A stretch of DNA of 64,000 bases from Paenibacillus caseinilyticus (GCF_027533645.1 NZ_JAQAGY010000003.1:470426-534425), one strand, 5' to 3'; numbered from the stretch's first letter, positions 17,534-27,165 are shown. Numbers and translations are program-made. Notes: generated by a model not told the origin, from the letters alone.

Positions 17534-18352
17534 TCAGGGAGCGGGAAGCAGACGCTGCTCCCGGAGCAGATTCAACGTAATCGCCTTAGCCTCCGATCCG
17601 CTCCCTTTCAGATTCGTAACGAAGACGTAACTGCGTTTCTCTCCCGTCAGAAAGCCGACATACCAGCCCAGCCCGTAATCCGACAGCCGTGTCCCCGTCT
17701 TGCCGTAGAGCGTATACGTGTCGCCCTCCTCTTGAATCATCATCCGCTTCACGGTCTTCATAACCTTGCCATCCACAGGCAGCTGCTCCCTCGCCAGCTT
17801 CTCCATGAACTCGAGCTGTTCCAGCCCGGTAATCTTGAGGGTACTGTCCAGCCAGAAGCGGTCGATGCCTCCGCTGAGATCCCGGTTGCCGTATGACAGC
17901 TTATCCAGTCCCTCCTGCATGTGCTCCGTTCCGATATCCCGGGCCATCGCCTGGTAGTACCAGATCGCCGACTCCCTCATGGCGGAGCCGAGGGTGTGGT
18001 CGCGGTTCCAGCTCTCGAACTCCCGCTCCACGCCGTCCCACCGTTTCACGTCATATTCATCCCGAACCGCCCCGCTCTGAAGCCCGATCAGGGCATTCGC
18101 CACCTTGAAGGTCGATTCCGGGGTCAATGGAGTCTCGGCCCGCGGCCGGTTGTAGACGTAGGTATCCCCGCTGTGAAGATCCTTGATGAGGAACGTTCCG
18201 GTACGTCCCGCAAAATAGGAGTCCGCCTGTATTTTTTTCACTTGAACGGGGCGCCCGGCTCCCTCCGTACTTCCATTATCTTTGGCTGCCGCCGCCTGCA
18301 CCGCTGCCGCTAGCAGCAGAACCAGCAGCGTCAAGGTCATTCGTTGGCCCAC
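17534..18352 (-). CDS. Class D beta-lactamase-like serine hydrolase
   Basis: A secreted protein of 272 residues with a signal peptide (MTLTLLVLLLAAAVQAAAA after a short basic start). The penicillin-recognising fold has the active-site STFK tetrad, SAI in the SxV position, YGN and a KTG box (LYGKTGTRLSDYGLGW). These match class D (OXA/BlaR sensor-like) enzymes such as YbxI of Bacillus. It could hydrolyse beta-lactams weakly or be a BlaR-type domain without the regulator; no blaI/blaR neighbour is present. A GTG at 18352, six bases after GGGGGAG, is the best start. The frame extends further upstream, and an ATG four codons later is an alternative. Confidence 0.85.
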   Translation of the reverse strand: MGQRMTLTLLVLLLAAAVQAAAAKDNGSTEGAGRPVQVKKIQADSYFAGRTGTFLIKDLHSGDTYVYNRPRAETPLTPESTFKVANALIGLQSGAVRDEYDVKRWDGVEREFESWNRDHTLGSAMRESAIWYYQAMARDIGTEHMQEGLDKLSYGNRDLSGGIDRFWLDSTLKITGLEQLEFMEKLAREQLPVDGKVMKTVKRMMIQEEGDTYTLYGKTGTRLSDYGLGWYVGFLTGEKRSYVFVTNLKGSGSEAKAITLNLLREQRLLPAP

Positions 18353-18484
18353 CGTCTTCTCCCCCTTATCCGAACCCGGTCTTTGCCTATATGGTAACAA
18401 GACTCATTATAGAGCGGCATTCAAGCGCGGAACATGGACGGAGACTGACGTTTGGCTGATAAGTCCGGACGACCGGGATGATGC

Positions 18485-18521
18485 AGCAGAGGAGCCCCCC
18501 TTCCTGCGGGAGCTCCTCTGC
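18485..18521 (-). terminator. Hairpin downstream of metI
   Basis: A 10-bp perfect stem GCAGAGGAGC/GCTCCTCTGC located 29 bases after the metI stop. It lacks a T-tract, so termination strength is uncertain. Confidence 0.5.
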
Positions 18522-18549
18522 CTTCTTATCTATGATATAGACTGGATCC

Positions 18550-19761
18550 TCAGCCGAGAACCGGGGTGCCGCTCTCGATCTCCTGCTTGGCCAGATCGAT
18601 GGCCCGGGCCAGATCGGCAATCAGATCGTCGGCATGCTCGATGCCGACGGAATAGCGCAGCAGCTTCTCATCGACGCCCACCTGGCGGCGGATCTCCTCC
18701 GGAATATCCGCATGTGTCTGTACCGCCGGATAAGTCATCAGCGACTCGACGCCGCCCAGGCTCTCTGCGAAGGCGATCAGCTTGATGTGCCGGAGTATCG
18801 GCTCGATCGTGCGGGCATCCTTCATCTTGAAAGAGAAGATCCCCGTGTTGCCCGACGACTGCCGGTTCTGAATCTCATGCCCCGGATGGGACGGGAGCGC
18901 CGGGTAGTAGACGGTCTCGACATCCGGATGCTCCTGCAAGAACGCCGCGATCTTCGTCGCATTGTACTGGTGGCGTTCCATCCGGAGCGCCAGCGTCTTC
19001 ATGCCGCGCATGAGCAGCCAGGAATCCTGCGGGCCCAGCACTGCGCCGATCGAATTGTGCAGGAACGCCATTTCCTCCGATAACTCCTTGCCCTTCGTCA
19101 CGATGAGTCCCGCCAGCACATCATTATGTCCGCCCAGGTACTTCGTGGCGCTGTGGATAACAATATCGGCCCCAAGCTCGATCGGACGCTGGAAGAACGG
19201 CGTGAGCAGCGTGTTGTCAACGATCGTGAGAATGCCCTTCTTCTTCGCCCACGTACACACGAGCTCAATGTCGGTCACCATCATCAGCGGGTTCGTCGGC
19301 GTCTCGATCAGTACCGCTTTCGTTCCCGGCTGCACGCCGGCTTCCAGCGCGTCGAGATCATTCGTATCCACATACGTGGCTGTGACGCCAAAGCGGGACA
19401 TGATCTTCTCAAGCAGACGGTACGTACCGCCGTACAGATCCAGGGATACGATGAGATGGTCGCCTTGACGGAACAGCGCGAAGATGGTCTGCAGCGCGGC
19501 CATTCCGGAAGAACATGCAAAGCCGGCATCGCCGGATTCGAGCTCCGCGATGGCAGTCTCCAGCACGCTGCGCGTCGGGCTCTTGGTTCGGATATAGTCG
19601 AACCCGGTGCTCTGGCCAAGCTTCGGATGACGGAACGCCGTAGAGTTGTAGATCGGGAAGGATACGGCGCCGGTTACCGGCTCTTCGATGGATCCGATCT
19701 GAGCCAGGCGGCTTTCGATTTGCAGCTTGGGCTGCTGTTTCTGTTCCTCGTTTGTACTCAT
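18550..19761 (-). CDS. metI: Cystathionine gamma-synthase / O-acetylhomoserine thiolyase (MetI type)
   Basis: A PLP-dependent Cys/Met-metabolism enzyme of 403 residues, forming cystathionine (or homocysteine) from O-acetylhomoserine. It shows [13 protein letters not shown] near the N-terminus, [21 protein letters not shown], the PLP-lysine motif [12 protein letters not shown], and the C-terminal [13 protein letters not shown] substrate loop. It overlaps metA by four bases (ATGA), so the two are translationally coupled, and metA's product is its substrate. The unit is under the SAM-I riboswitch. The second enzyme of transsulfuration (MetC) is not in the window. Confidence 0.93.
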   Translation of the reverse strand: MSTNEEQKQQPKLQIESRLAQIGSIEEPVTGAVSFPIYNSTAFRHPKLGQSTGFDYIRTKSPTRSVLETAIAELESGDAGFACSSGMAALQTIFALFRQGDHLIVSLDLYGGTYRLLEKIMSRFGVTATYVDTNDLDALEAGVQPGTKAVLIETPTNPLMMVTDIELVCTWAKKKGILTIVDNTLLTPFFQRPIELGADIVIHSATKYLGGHNDVLAGLIVTKGKELSEEMAFLHNSIGAVLGPQDSWLLMRGMKTLALRMERHQYNATKIAAFLQEHPDVETVYYPALPSHPGHEIQNRQSSGNTGIFSFKMKDARTIEPILRHIKLIAFAESLGGVESLMTYPAVQTHADIPEEIRRQVGVDEKLLRYSVGIEHADDLIADLARAIDLAKQEIESGTPVLG

Positions 19762-20684
19762 ATGACATACTCTCCTTTGTACAGGTCATAAGGCGTTTCT
19801 TGATAGACATAGTAGTTGAGCCAGTTGGAGAACAGCAGATTCGCATGCGCCCGCCACGTATTGAGCGGATTCCTCGACGGATCGTTGTTCGGATAATAGT
19901 TTTTGGGAACGGCAATATCAAGCCCTTTGTTCACATCACGGTCGTACTCCGCCTTGAGCGAACACGCGTCGTATTCCGAATGACCGGTGACGAAGATCTG
20001 CTTGCCGTCCTTGGTGGCGACGATGTACACGCCTGAATCCTCGGACTCCGACAGAATCTCCAGCTCCGGATGCTTCAGGATATCCTCGCGGCGCACTTCG
20101 GTGTGCCGCGACTGCGGGACGTAGAACGCTTCGTCGAACCCGCGCAGCAGCTTCACATTCGGCTTCGAGATCGTGTGCGGGAAGACCCCGAACATTTTCT
20201 CTTCCAGCCCATACTTCGGAACCCCGTAGTGATGGAACAAGCCGGCCTGCGCCGCCCAACAGATATGAAGCGTTGAAGTGACATGCGTGCGGGACCAGTT
20301 CATGATCTCGGCGAGCTCGTCCCAATAGTTCACATGTTCGAAGTCGAGCTGTTCCACAGGAGCGCCGGTGATAATCATACCGTCCAAATACTCGTTTTTG
20401 ACGTCCTCGAAGGTTTTGTAGAACTGGTCGAGATGCTCGAGCGACGTGTTCTTCGAGGTATGCGTCTTCGGGTGCAGCAGAATGAATTCGACCTGCAGCG
20501 GAGTGTTGCCGATCAGCCGCAGCAGCTGCGTCTCCGTCGTTTCCTTCGTGGGCATGAGGTTCATGATCGCAATCCGCAAAGGACGGATATCTTGCTGAAA
20601 CGCCACGCTTTCGTCCATGACGAAGATATTCTCGTTAATCAGCACTTCTTTGGCGGGCAGTTGATCTGGTACTTTAATGGGCAT
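19758..20684 (-). CDS. metA: Homoserine O-acetyltransferase (MetA family)
   Basis: A 308-residue MetA enzyme that activates homoserine with an acyl-CoA at the entry to methionine synthesis. The catalytic cysteine is Cys142 in LHICWAAQ, with the downstream GHSEYDA segment. Position 111 is Glu (ITGAPVEQL), the residue reported to favour acetyl-CoA, whereas Gly at this place favours succinyl-CoA. The name acetyltransferase is therefore preferred, in line with the MetI partner. It is the first gene after the S-box leader, and its stop codon overlaps the metI start. Confidence 0.95.
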   Translation of the reverse strand: MPIKVPDQLPAKEVLINENIFVMDESVAFQQDIRPLRIAIMNLMPTKETTETQLLRLIGNTPLQVEFILLHPKTHTSKNTSLEHLDQFYKTFEDVKNEYLDGMIITGAPVEQLDFEHVNYWDELAEIMNWSRTHVTSTLHICWAAQAGLFHHYGVPKYGLEEKMFGVFPHTISKPNVKLLRGFDEAFYVPQSRHTEVRREDILKHPELEILSESEDSGVYIVATKDGKQIFVTGHSEYDACSLKAEYDRDVNKGLDIAVPKNYYPNNDPSRNPLNTWRAHANLLFSNWLNYYVYQETPYDLYKGEYVI

Positions 20685-20759
20685 CCGGGTTCACTCCTTC
20701 TTGGGATCGATTCGTTGTTTCCCGCACTCTGCGAGGGAGAAAGGCCTGCATTTGCAGCA

Positions 20760-20962
20760 AAAAGACCTTCCCCGCGCGCGACGAGAAAGGCCTTTGTATG
20801 TTACATCGTCCTCTCTCTCATCTATCAGAAGCTATTACGCCTCCGCAAGAATTAGCACCGTGCAATGCCTTCGCTTCTGTCTGTGTCTGTTGACTGTCTG
20901 CAAAGGATTGTCGGTTGCCGGGTATCATCGGGCTAGTCCCTCAACCTGCTCTTGATAAGAGT
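20760..20962 (-). ncRNA. SAM-I (S-box) riboswitch of the metA-metI operon
   Basis: On the minus strand CTTATCAAGAGCAGG (from 20959), GAGGGACTAGCCCGATGA and ACCCGGCAACC are in the order of the S-box aptamer. They end in the P1 complement GATGAGAG near 20815. A terminator stem (AAGGCCTT with AAGGTCTT, then five T) follows at 20797-20759. Binding of S-adenosylmethionine should close P1 and stop transcription before metA. Confidence 0.95.
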
Positions 20963-21000
20963 GTGAAACCGAATCTATTCAGTTGTTTTTGGATAATAAT

Positions 21001-21029
21001 ACTGTAATCGAAAAGAAAGCGCCCGTCAA
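21001..21029 (-). promoter_or_regulatory. Candidate promoter of the metA-metI operon
   Basis: TTGACG (21029-21024) and TACAGT (21006-21001) with a 17-base gap on the minus strand, about 40 bases ahead of the S-box aptamer. Confidence 0.5.
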
Positions 21030-21417
21030 GGGGGAGTTGAATGCCTCTCCCTACTATCTTTGGCCCTTTTTGGAGCTCTTTCGCACCTCAAATGCGTGCT
21101 GATCATACCTTGTAGAAAGGCCTGAAAAGTGCATTGTGTTCTGGAAAATAGCGAGTTATACTAGACAAGGGTTCGACATTTTTTTTAGGCAAAGGGGTGC
21201 GATCAATCGAATGGACGGAGACCCGAGGAGTCGCTTCTGCGTTCAATTAAAGCTGCATATTCCGAATGGAACCCGGCCCCCTGCCTACGTTCGATTCTGC
21301 CATCCGCCTGCCCTTCGCAGCCGTATATCCGGTTGGTGTACAAGGTAAGGATTTCGCAGTCTGCCGCATGCGGTACGGGTCGTGTTCCGGTTTCGGCAAC
21401 ACGAAAGGGTGAGACCT

Positions 21418-22353
21418 ATGAAGGCACGCTTGGTGCAGGACGGCATATTTACATTGGTGGAAGACATTACCCAGACCGTGGTTCCGCCGCATCACGGATT
21501 CTACTGGATCGACGCCGAGCCGGAGGATCTGGAGCTGCTCCAGCCCTTGTTCCATCTTCATGAACTGGCTGTAGAGGACGTGCTCACGGAAGAGGAGCAA
21601 CGCCCGAAGATCGAACTGTACGACACGCACTATTTCATTGTATTTAACTCCATCCGCTTTGATGACGAAGAAATTTTCCTGCGTGCCCTGAATATCTTTC
21701 TCGGCAGGCATTACATCATAACGATTACCCGGCAGAAGATCAACGAGATCCGTGCTCTGAAACCGGTCCTCTGGGAAGAGGAAGTAACGGCTCCCGACCA
21801 ATTCCTCTACCACCTGATTGACCTCATCGTCGACAATTATACTCTGGTCGGCGACCGGATCGACGCGAAGATCGAGAAGCTCGAAGAAGAGATCCTGATG
21901 CATACGAAGAAGTCGCACCTCAACGAGATCATCGGTCTGCGCAGTGAAATCCTGTGGCTCAAGAAGGTCCTGAATCCGCAGCGCGAGGTGATCGCCACGC
22001 TGGGCCGCAAAGAGCTCAAGCTTGTCTCCGAGCCGCTCAAGAAATACTTTGGCGACATCTATGAGAATGCGGTCAAAATCTCCGAGACCTTCGATACGTT
22101 CCGGGATCTCATGGGCAACTTACGTGAGGCCTACCAGTCTTCGCTGGCCAACCGGGCGAACGAAATCATGCGCGTGTTCACAGCGCTCACTACCATCTTC
22201 ATGCCTCTGACATTCGTTACCGGCGTCTATGGGATGAATGTGCAATATATCCCCGGAGCCCAGTCCCACTGGGGGGGCATCATGGTCATTGTCAGCATGA
22301 TCGCTCTGGGCTTCGCCATGTTCTGGCTGTTCCGCAAGAAGGATTGGCTGTGA
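21418..22353 (+). CDS. corA: CorA-family magnesium/divalent cation transporter
   Basis: A pentameric membrane channel subunit of 311 residues. A large cytoplasmic N-terminal domain (about 1-240) with long helices is followed by two C-terminal transmembrane helices. Between them is the signature GVYGMNVQYIPG, which contains the GMN selectivity filter. The ATG at 21418 follows AAAGGGTGAG and is preferred over the longer frame starting at 21382. It probably imports Mg2+, but Co2+ or Ni2+ are possible given the nearby B12 genes. The gene is alone on its strand, followed by two hairpins. Confidence 0.94.
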   Translation: MKARLVQDGIFTLVEDITQTVVPPHHGFYWIDAEPEDLELLQPLFHLHELAVEDVLTEEEQRPKIELYDTHYFIVFNSIRFDDEEIFLRALNIFLGRHYIITITRQKINEIRALKPVLWEEEVTAPDQFLYHLIDLIVDNYTLVGDRIDAKIEKLEEEILMHTKKSHLNEIIGLRSEILWLKKVLNPQREVIATLGRKELKLVSEPLKKYFGDIYENAVKISETFDTFRDLMGNLREAYQSSLANRANEIMRVFTALTTIFMPLTFVTGVYGMNVQYIPGAQSHWGGIMVIVSMIALGFAMFWLFRKKDWL

Positions 22354-22412
22354 AAGGCAGGCAGGACATCAGATCCGTTTGACCCAAGGTTACGCTTTAT
22401 GCTTATGCAGGC

Positions 22413-22535
22413 AGCCCCGGCTCTCCGCCCAGGAGACCGGGGCTTCTGTCATGCCCGCATACGGCCCCGTGGCTGCCGCCACGCCTTGGGTGCGGACATA
22501 AGCAAAGACCGGGAAGATGCTCCTCCCGGTCTTTT
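22413..22535 (+). terminator. Two hairpins after corA, the second a terminator
   Basis: AGCCCCGG (22413) pairs with CCGGGGCT (to 22444). A second stem GACCGGGA/TCCCGGTC (22507-22531) is followed by TTTT. Confidence 0.75.
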
Positions 22536-22552
22536 GCGCTCCTGCTTCACGG

Positions 22553-22592
22553 GCCGCGATGACGATGCACAGGTATGCATCGTCATCGCGGC
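22553..22592. repeat. Perfect 17-bp inverted repeat between convergent genes
   Basis: GCCGCGATGACGATGCA is followed, after a six-base loop, by its exact complement. Neither strand has a T-tract. It stands 12 bases after the HRDC gene stop and may protect the mRNA 3' end or act as a weak bidirectional terminator. Confidence 0.8.
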
Positions 22593-22604
22593 TGCTTGTT
22601 TTGC

Positions 22605-23618
22605 TTACGAAGCGGCATGCTGTTCCGCGTTCGCTCTGCGGTACTTCATGCGAAGCAGGCGCAGCCATTCGTAAGCCCGCTCGTTGTCTTTGGCGGAGAG
22701 CTCCTCGCCCTTATACACCGCCTGCAGGACCGGCTTCAGGTACCGGTCTCCCTGCAGCTGGAAGGCCTGCCAAGCCGCGGCGATCCGGCTCTCTTCCACT
22801 TCCTCCAGCATGGCCTTGATGTAGGCCTCCAGATCGTAACCGTCCCGGTCCAGCTCTTCGAGCCAGAGCAGCAGGTTGCGGCGCTGAATCTTCGTCTGCT
22901 CCTGCACGGCATCCAGCTTCTCTCCCCGTTGTACCGCCTCGAGGATCCGGAGCTTCACCTCCTGCTTATCCGCTTCAGCCTTGCGCTTGCGCTCCTTCTC
23001 CTGCAGCAGCCAGGTGTTCAGCTCCGCCGGGTCTACAGCCGACTCCACCCACGTCAGCGGGAAGCTGCCCGCACGGTCCCGGCCTCCGGTGATCCCGAGG
23101 ATCGCCGCGCCGTAGGAGGCTGCTTTGGTCTTGCCGAAGCCCGGCAGCTGCAGCAGTTCTTCTTCCGTCTGCGGGACGAATGCGGATATCATCTTCAGCA
23201 GACGGTTGGTCGCCACGATGAACGGCGCCTTACCTTCCTGTGTCGCCTGCTTGAACCGCCACTGGCGCAGCGCTTCATAGAGATCATCCTGCGAGTGCCG
23301 ATCGCTGTAGAAGTGCAGCGGCTGCATGTAGGCGAGGCGGCCGTCGAGGGCACTGAGCTCGCTGACCTGTATCTCGAGCATCGGGGCATAGCCTTCGCAC
23401 TGCTTGGCGAATACGCGTTCCCGGAACGTCTGCATCATGCCGTTCCACTCGCTCCCCTCGTACCAGGTCTCGGCCGCTCCGAGTCCTTCGTCCGGCGACT
23501 CATTCCACATGACAATCCACGTGCCTTCGCTTTCGCCGATCGTTACCTGAGCCGTGTGTACTTCGCCTTCCGCCGTCGTTCTCTCCATGCTGTTCAGAAA
23601 CATCAAATTCATACTCAT
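22605..23618 (-). CDS. HRDC-domain protein with C-terminal helix-turn-helix
   Basis: A 337-residue protein without helicase motifs. Residues about 110-185 form an HRDC domain (LRQWRFKQATQEGKAPF, IVATNRLL, LLQLPGFGKTKAASYG), the nucleic-acid-binding fold of RecQ and RNase D. The C-terminal third (about 215-330) resembles the HTH_40 region found after RecQ-type helicases. The first 100 residues are unrecognised. Two ATGs two codons apart (23618 and 23612) follow AGGAGG; the second has the better 10-base spacing. A short promoter-terminator cassette lies 140 bases upstream and may attenuate it. The role is unknown, possibly DNA repair or RNA binding. Confidence 0.85.
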   Translation of the reverse strand: MSMNLMFLNSMERTTAEGEVHTAQVTIGESEGTWIVMWNESPDEGLGAAETWYEGSEWNGMMQTFRERVFAKQCEGYAPMLEIQVSELSALDGRLAYMQPLHFYSDRHSQDDLYEALRQWRFKQATQEGKAPFIVATNRLLKMISAFVPQTEEELLQLPGFGKTKAASYGAAILGITGGRDRAGSFPLTWVESAVDPAELNTWLLQEKERKRKAEADKQEVKLRILEAVQRGEKLDAVQEQTKIQRRNLLLWLEELDRDGYDLEAYIKAMLEEVEESRIAAAWQAFQLQGDRYLKPVLQAVYKGEELSAKDNERAYEWLRLLRMKYRRANAEQHAAS

Positions 23619-23758
23619 TCATCCTCCTGAGGTGTGGTTTTCCAAACCTGAACTGGACGCTGCATGAAGGGGAATCTGCTCCGCTGCCTTCTCTGTACCG
23701 GGGCGCGCTGGCCCAGCATGGATCAGGAAAAGAGGCGCCGGCTTTTCTTGGATGTACG

Positions 23759-23864
23759 CAAAAAAAGCACCTCCCCACTATGCATGGGAGAGGTGCTTCC
23801 TCATTCCGTTCCGTTCAAACTTTGAAATTATTACCATCTTAGCATAGCGCAGGAAGACCGTCAA
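23759..23864 (-). ncRNA. Candidate short RNA or attenuated leader upstream of the HRDC gene
   Basis: On the minus strand a promoter (TTGACG 23864-23859, 17 bases, TGC-TAAGAT 23841-23836) is followed after about 30 bases by a strong terminator (AAGCACCTCTCCC paired with its complement, then seven T, to 23759). The predicted transcript is about 70 bases with no credible reading frame. It is either a small RNA or the attenuated leader of the HRDC gene. Confidence 0.5.
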
Positions 23865-23943
23865 GCAGGAATTGGATAATTTGCCGATGCGCGGGAATGC
23901 TATGAGCGCAGAGCTCTTACACCCTTCAGGAGGAATAACGTCC

Positions 23944-24252
23944 ATGGACAAGGACCTACCGGACCGCGACGAAGACGGGTTCATCGACCAGGCCCCTCAC
24001 CAAAAGTATACAGACCTCGCGACCGTCGAATCCCAGCGCAACGACCTGACGGCCGAAGAGTTCCCCGAGGGTCCTTATGGCAGCGATCTGCTCAGCGAAA
24101 CTCTGGGCAAAAGCACGCCGTGGCGGGACGACCAGCGTTCCCAGAACCGCTTTACTTACGAGAACCGCGAGCTGCATGCAGGCATGTCCCGGGAATACCC
24201 GGGCGCCCATCCGACCCACGATTCTTCCGGGGACGATCACGTGGAGGAATAA
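23944..24252 (+). CDS. Small acidic hypothetical protein
   Basis: A 102-residue hydrophilic, strongly acidic protein with no membrane segment, no cysteine and low hydrophobicity, so likely disordered and cytosolic. It begins MDKDLPDRDEDGFIDQAPHQ and ends in a run of acidic residues. The ATG at 23944 stands 10 bases after AGGAGG and is preferred over the start at 23872, whose first codons overlap the divergent promoter. I do not recognise a domain. It resembles short cytosolic proteins common in Paenibacillus, by general character only. Confidence 0.7.
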   Translation: MDKDLPDRDEDGFIDQAPHQKYTDLATVESQRNDLTAEEFPEGPYGSDLLSETLGKSTPWRDDQRSQNRFTYENRELHAGMSREYPGAHPTHDSSGDDHVEE

Positions 24253-24312
24253 GACACGCGCCCTGCCCAGAGATGGGAGCATACGGCCCCCAAGGCTCCA
24301 GCCACACACAAA

Positions 24313-24348
24313 GACAGGCTGACCGCCCTCTCGGACGGTCAGCCTGTC
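24313..24348. terminator. Bidirectional terminator between the acidic protein gene and ilvD
   Basis: GACAGGCTGACCG pairs with CGGTCAGCCTGTC around a short loop between two convergent genes; only short T runs follow. Confidence 0.65.
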
Positions 24349-24366
24349 TTCTATCATGCGGCGCGA

Positions 24367-26052
24367 TTAGATCTTCAATACGCCGCCCGTGCTTGCATTG
24401 GTTACGAGCTTGGAATAGCGGGCCAGATACCCGGTCTTCACCTTCGGCTCGAAGCCCTTCCAGTTCGCGCGGCGCGCTTCCAGCTCTTCGTCGCTGACTT
24501 CGAGCTGGATCGTACGGTTAACCAGGTCGAGCTCGATGATATCGCCGTCGTTCACGAAGGCAATCGGACCGCCCTCAGCCGCTTCCGGCGAGATGTGGCC
24601 GATGGAGATCCCGCGGGATGCGCCGGAGAAACGTCCGTCGGTGATCAGGCCGACCTTCGCGCCGAGGCCCATACCCACGATCTGCGAAGTCGGAGCGAGC
24701 ATCTCAGGCATACCTGGGCCGCCCTTCGGACCTTCATAGCGGATAACCACTACATGGCCTTCTTTGACTTTGCCGTTCGCGATGCCTTCGAGCGCCGATT
24801 CCTGGGAATCGAAGCAGATCGCAGGCCCTTTGTGGTAACCGCCGACGGACTTGTCCACCGCGCCGACCTTGATGATCGAGCCGCCTGGAGCCAGGTTCCC
24901 GAACAATACGGCAAGTCCCCCCTCTTGCGAGTGCGGGTTGTCCAGCGGATGGATGACATCCTTGTCGAGAATCTCGCAGCCGGCCACATTCTCGGCCAGC
25001 GTCTTGCCCGTTACGGTAATGCAGTCGCCGTGCAGCGCGCCCGGCTTCTTGAACAGCTCGTTGAGCACTGCGCTGACGCCGCCCGCATTGTGCACGTCTT
25101 CGATATGATAATCGGAGGCCGGAGCGATCTTCGCGAGATGCGGTACGCGCTTCGCCACTTCGTTGATACGCTCGATCGGATATTCGAAGCCCGCTTCATG
25201 CGCCAGAGCCAGCGTATGGAGTACGGTGTTCGTCGATCCGCCCATCGCCATATCGAGTGCGAATGCATTGTCGATCGCTTCGATCGTCACGATATCACGC
25301 GGCTTGATGTCGAGCTTGATCAGCTCCATGAGCTGCTTCGCGGACTTCTTCACGAACTCCCTGCGGTCTTCGGAGATCGCAAGAATCGTGCCGTTGCCCG
25401 GCAGCGCAAGGCCAAGACCCTCGGCGAGACAGTTCATCGAGTTCGCCGTGAACATACCCGAACACGATCCACATGTCGGACAGCCGTACTGCTCGAGCTC
25501 GAGCAGCGACTTGTCGTCGATCTTGCCGGCCTGGTAGGCACCAACGCCTTCGAATACCGAGGAGAGAGAGATCGAGCGGCCGTCGCTCGTCTTGCCCGCT
25601 TTCATCGGACCGCCGGAGACGAACATCGTCGGGATGTTGACGCGCAGCGCGCCCATCATCATGCCTGGCGTGATCTTGTCGCAGTTCGGAATACAGACCA
25701 TGCCGTCGAACCAGTGGGCAGCGACGACAGTCTCGAGGGAGTCCGCGATAATCTCGCGGCTCGGCAGCGAGTAGCGCATGCCGATATGCCCCATGGCAAT
25801 CCCGTCATCCACGCCGATGGTGTTGAATTCGAATGGCACGCCGCCCGCTTCGCGGATCGCTTCCTTGACGATCTTGCCGAACTCCTGAAGGTGGACGTGA
25901 CCCGGTACGATATCGATATAGGAATTGCACACCGCAATGAACGGCTTGTCGAAATCCTCTTCTTTTACACCCGCTGCGCGAAGCAGACTGCGGTGAGGTG
26001 CGCGGTCGAAGCCCTTTTTGATCATGTCGCTTCTCATCTTAGCCTTGGCCAT
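24367..26052 (-). CDS. ilvD: Dihydroxy-acid dehydratase
   Basis: A 561-residue Fe-S dehydratase making the 2-keto acids that precede valine, isoleucine, leucine and pantothenate. Cluster cysteines are seen in [17 protein letters not shown] and [18 protein letters not shown]. The [14 protein letters not shown] segment and the C-terminal [10 protein letters not shown] are invariant in the family. It stands alone, apart from other ilv genes, without a visible T-box. A sizeable upstream gap of 290 bases (26053-26342) holds the promoter of the divergent DUF3055 gene and otherwise nothing I recognise. Confidence 0.97.
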   Translation of the reverse strand: MAKAKMRSDMIKKGFDRAPHRSLLRAAGVKEEDFDKPFIAVCNSYIDIVPGHVHLQEFGKIVKEAIREAGGVPFEFNTIGVDDGIAMGHIGMRYSLPSREIIADSLETVVAAHWFDGMVCIPNCDKITPGMMMGALRVNIPTMFVSGGPMKAGKTSDGRSISLSSVFEGVGAYQAGKIDDKSLLELEQYGCPTCGSCSGMFTANSMNCLAEGLGLALPGNGTILAISEDRREFVKKSAKQLMELIKLDIKPRDIVTIEAIDNAFALDMAMGGSTNTVLHTLALAHEAGFEYPIERINEVAKRVPHLAKIAPASDYHIEDVHNAGGVSAVLNELFKKPGALHGDCITVTGKTLAENVAGCEILDKDVIHPLDNPHSQEGGLAVLFGNLAPGGSIIKVGAVDKSVGGYHKGPAICFDSQESALEGIANGKVKEGHVVVIRYEGPKGGPGMPEMLAPTSQIVGMGLGAKVGLITDGRFSGASRGISIGHISPEAAEGGPIAFVNDGDIIELDLVNRTIQLEVSDEELEARRANWKGFEPKVKTGYLARYSKLVTNASTGGVLKI

Positions 26053-26244
26053 TGCTCTGTAATCCTCCGTTTCTGTACCTATGAATCATTAGAAAAAATG
26101 ACATATGGTGTCGCTTCCTACGATTGTACCATGTTTCCCCGGAATTGACTACGAATCGGAGGCATGTTCATCCGCATTTCACCCACCCAATTGGAGGAAA
26201 CTACATCGGCGCCTGCCGCCTGCCTATGCGGCCCCCTGCGGTTT

Positions 26245-26274
26245 TTGCCACGTCTTCGTCCAATCTGTTATAAT
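26245..26274 (+). promoter_or_regulatory. Promoter of the DUF3055 gene
   Basis: TTGCCA (26245-26250) and TATAAT (26269-26274) with an 18-base spacer, about 70 bases before the ATG. Confidence 0.6.
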
Positions 26275-26342
26275 GATGCGGTTGGAATATCCGCGGCAGC
26301 CGGCCCTAGCCGCCGCTGCGGGAGGAACGGAGGAACCCGACC

Positions 26343-26636
26343 ATGTCGGAATTTGACTATCTATACGACGGCACGGAAGAAACAACGACCCGCTTCGTCT
26401 GCGTGGTAGGGGAGTCCCTGCGGCGCTTCGATCTCGCCATCACTACGACGAACCGGTTCTACGGCAAGAAGCTGGTAACGGACCTGCAGACGGGCAAGAC
26501 CTGTGTCATCGGTCCGGACGATCTCGAGGAAGAAGGGTATCTCGAGCACGCCTACAAGATCACCGAGGAAGAGGCTGCCGAACTGCGCGAATTCCTGAGC
26601 GAAGTGATCGGACCCATCAACTTTACGGATATCTAG
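26343..26636 (+). CDS. DUF3055 family protein
   Basis: A 97-residue acidic cytosolic protein with MSEFDYLYDGTEETTTRF, FDLAITTTNRFYGKKLV and DLEEEGYLEHAYKI. These resemble the short DUF3055 family of Bacilli, as I remember it. Function is unknown. GGAGG lies upstream of the ATG and a bidirectional terminator follows. It is monocistronic, with its own consensus promoter. Confidence 0.8.
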   Translation: MSEFDYLYDGTEETTTRFVCVVGESLRRFDLAITTTNRFYGKKLVTDLQTGKTCVIGPDDLEEEGYLEHAYKITEEEAAELREFLSEVIGPINFTDI

Positions 26637-26682
26637 GCAGTCCCGTGTTTCCCTGGGTCCTCGGGGACTCCGGGCACAAATC

Positions 26683-26722
26683 AAAAGCGCACCGCCTTCT
26701 TTCAAAGGCGAGTGCGCTTTTA
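26683..26722. terminator. Bidirectional terminator between DUF3055 and cupin genes
   Basis: AAAAGCGCACCGCCTT pairs with AAGGCGAGTGCGCTTTT, with one mismatch. It has T residues on both strands between convergent genes. Confidence 0.85.
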
Positions 26723-26816
26723 TTTGTATCCGTCCATCCGGGGACACCCCGTTCAGGCCTTACAGGCTGCCCCGGTGCCGTGTCCACTATGTAGTGCGAC
26801 ACGCCCCATCCAGATT

Positions 26817-27134
26817 TTACCTCTTCACGAGATCCTCGCGCACCGGCGTGAAGGAATCGAGCAGCGCGCTCGGCACAAGCGCCCGGCAGCCATGCTTCGC
26901 ACCGCTTGGGATATAGATCGTCTCGCCTGCGGCCACCACGTGCTTCTCGCCGTCGATCGTGAACTCGAGACGTCCCTTGAGACAGTAGGACAGCTGCTCG
27001 TGAGGGTGGCTGTGGATATAGCCCTCCGCCCCTTCCTCGAAGTGCACTTCCATCATCATGATGCCTGCACCCGGCTCAAAAATCTTGCGCCGAACCCCCG
27101 GCTCGGCATTCTCCCATACGTTAATGTTGCTCAT
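26817..27134 (-). CDS. Single-domain cupin protein
   Basis: A 105-residue beta-barrel protein with the two cupin motifs: HSHPHEQLSYCLKGRLEF (metal ligands His41, His43 or His45, and Glu46) and AGETIYIPSGAKHGC. It resembles small cupins that bind sugars or act as isomerases; the substrate is unknown. The ATG at 27134 follows GAGGAGAG; the extra upstream frame is rejected because it overlaps the regulator. It lies 31 bases after the ArsR-type gene and is probably in one operon with it. Confidence 0.88.
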   Translation of the reverse strand: MSNINVWENAEPGVRRKIFEPGAGIMMMEVHFEEGAEGYIHSHPHEQLSYCLKGRLEFTIDGEKHVVAAGETIYIPSGAKHGCRALVPSALLDSFTPVREDLVKR

Positions 27135-27165
27135 ATCCGATTCTCTCCTCACGTAAGACGAATGG

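Noticed and set aside
17392..17580. A 62-codon plus-strand frame with a GTG start between mqnC and the beta-lactamase-like gene, protein-like in its middle part (RYPNRQVRIDQEAKLLISPD).
   Set aside because: No Shine-Dalgarno site is visible, it overlaps the end of the beta-lactamase-like gene on the other strand, and no domain could be recognised. It may be a relic.
18284..18785. A 167-codon plus-strand frame across the beta-lactamase-metI boundary.
   Set aside because: It lies opposite two well-supported genes and a hairpin, with a Ser/Arg/Pro-rich shadow composition.
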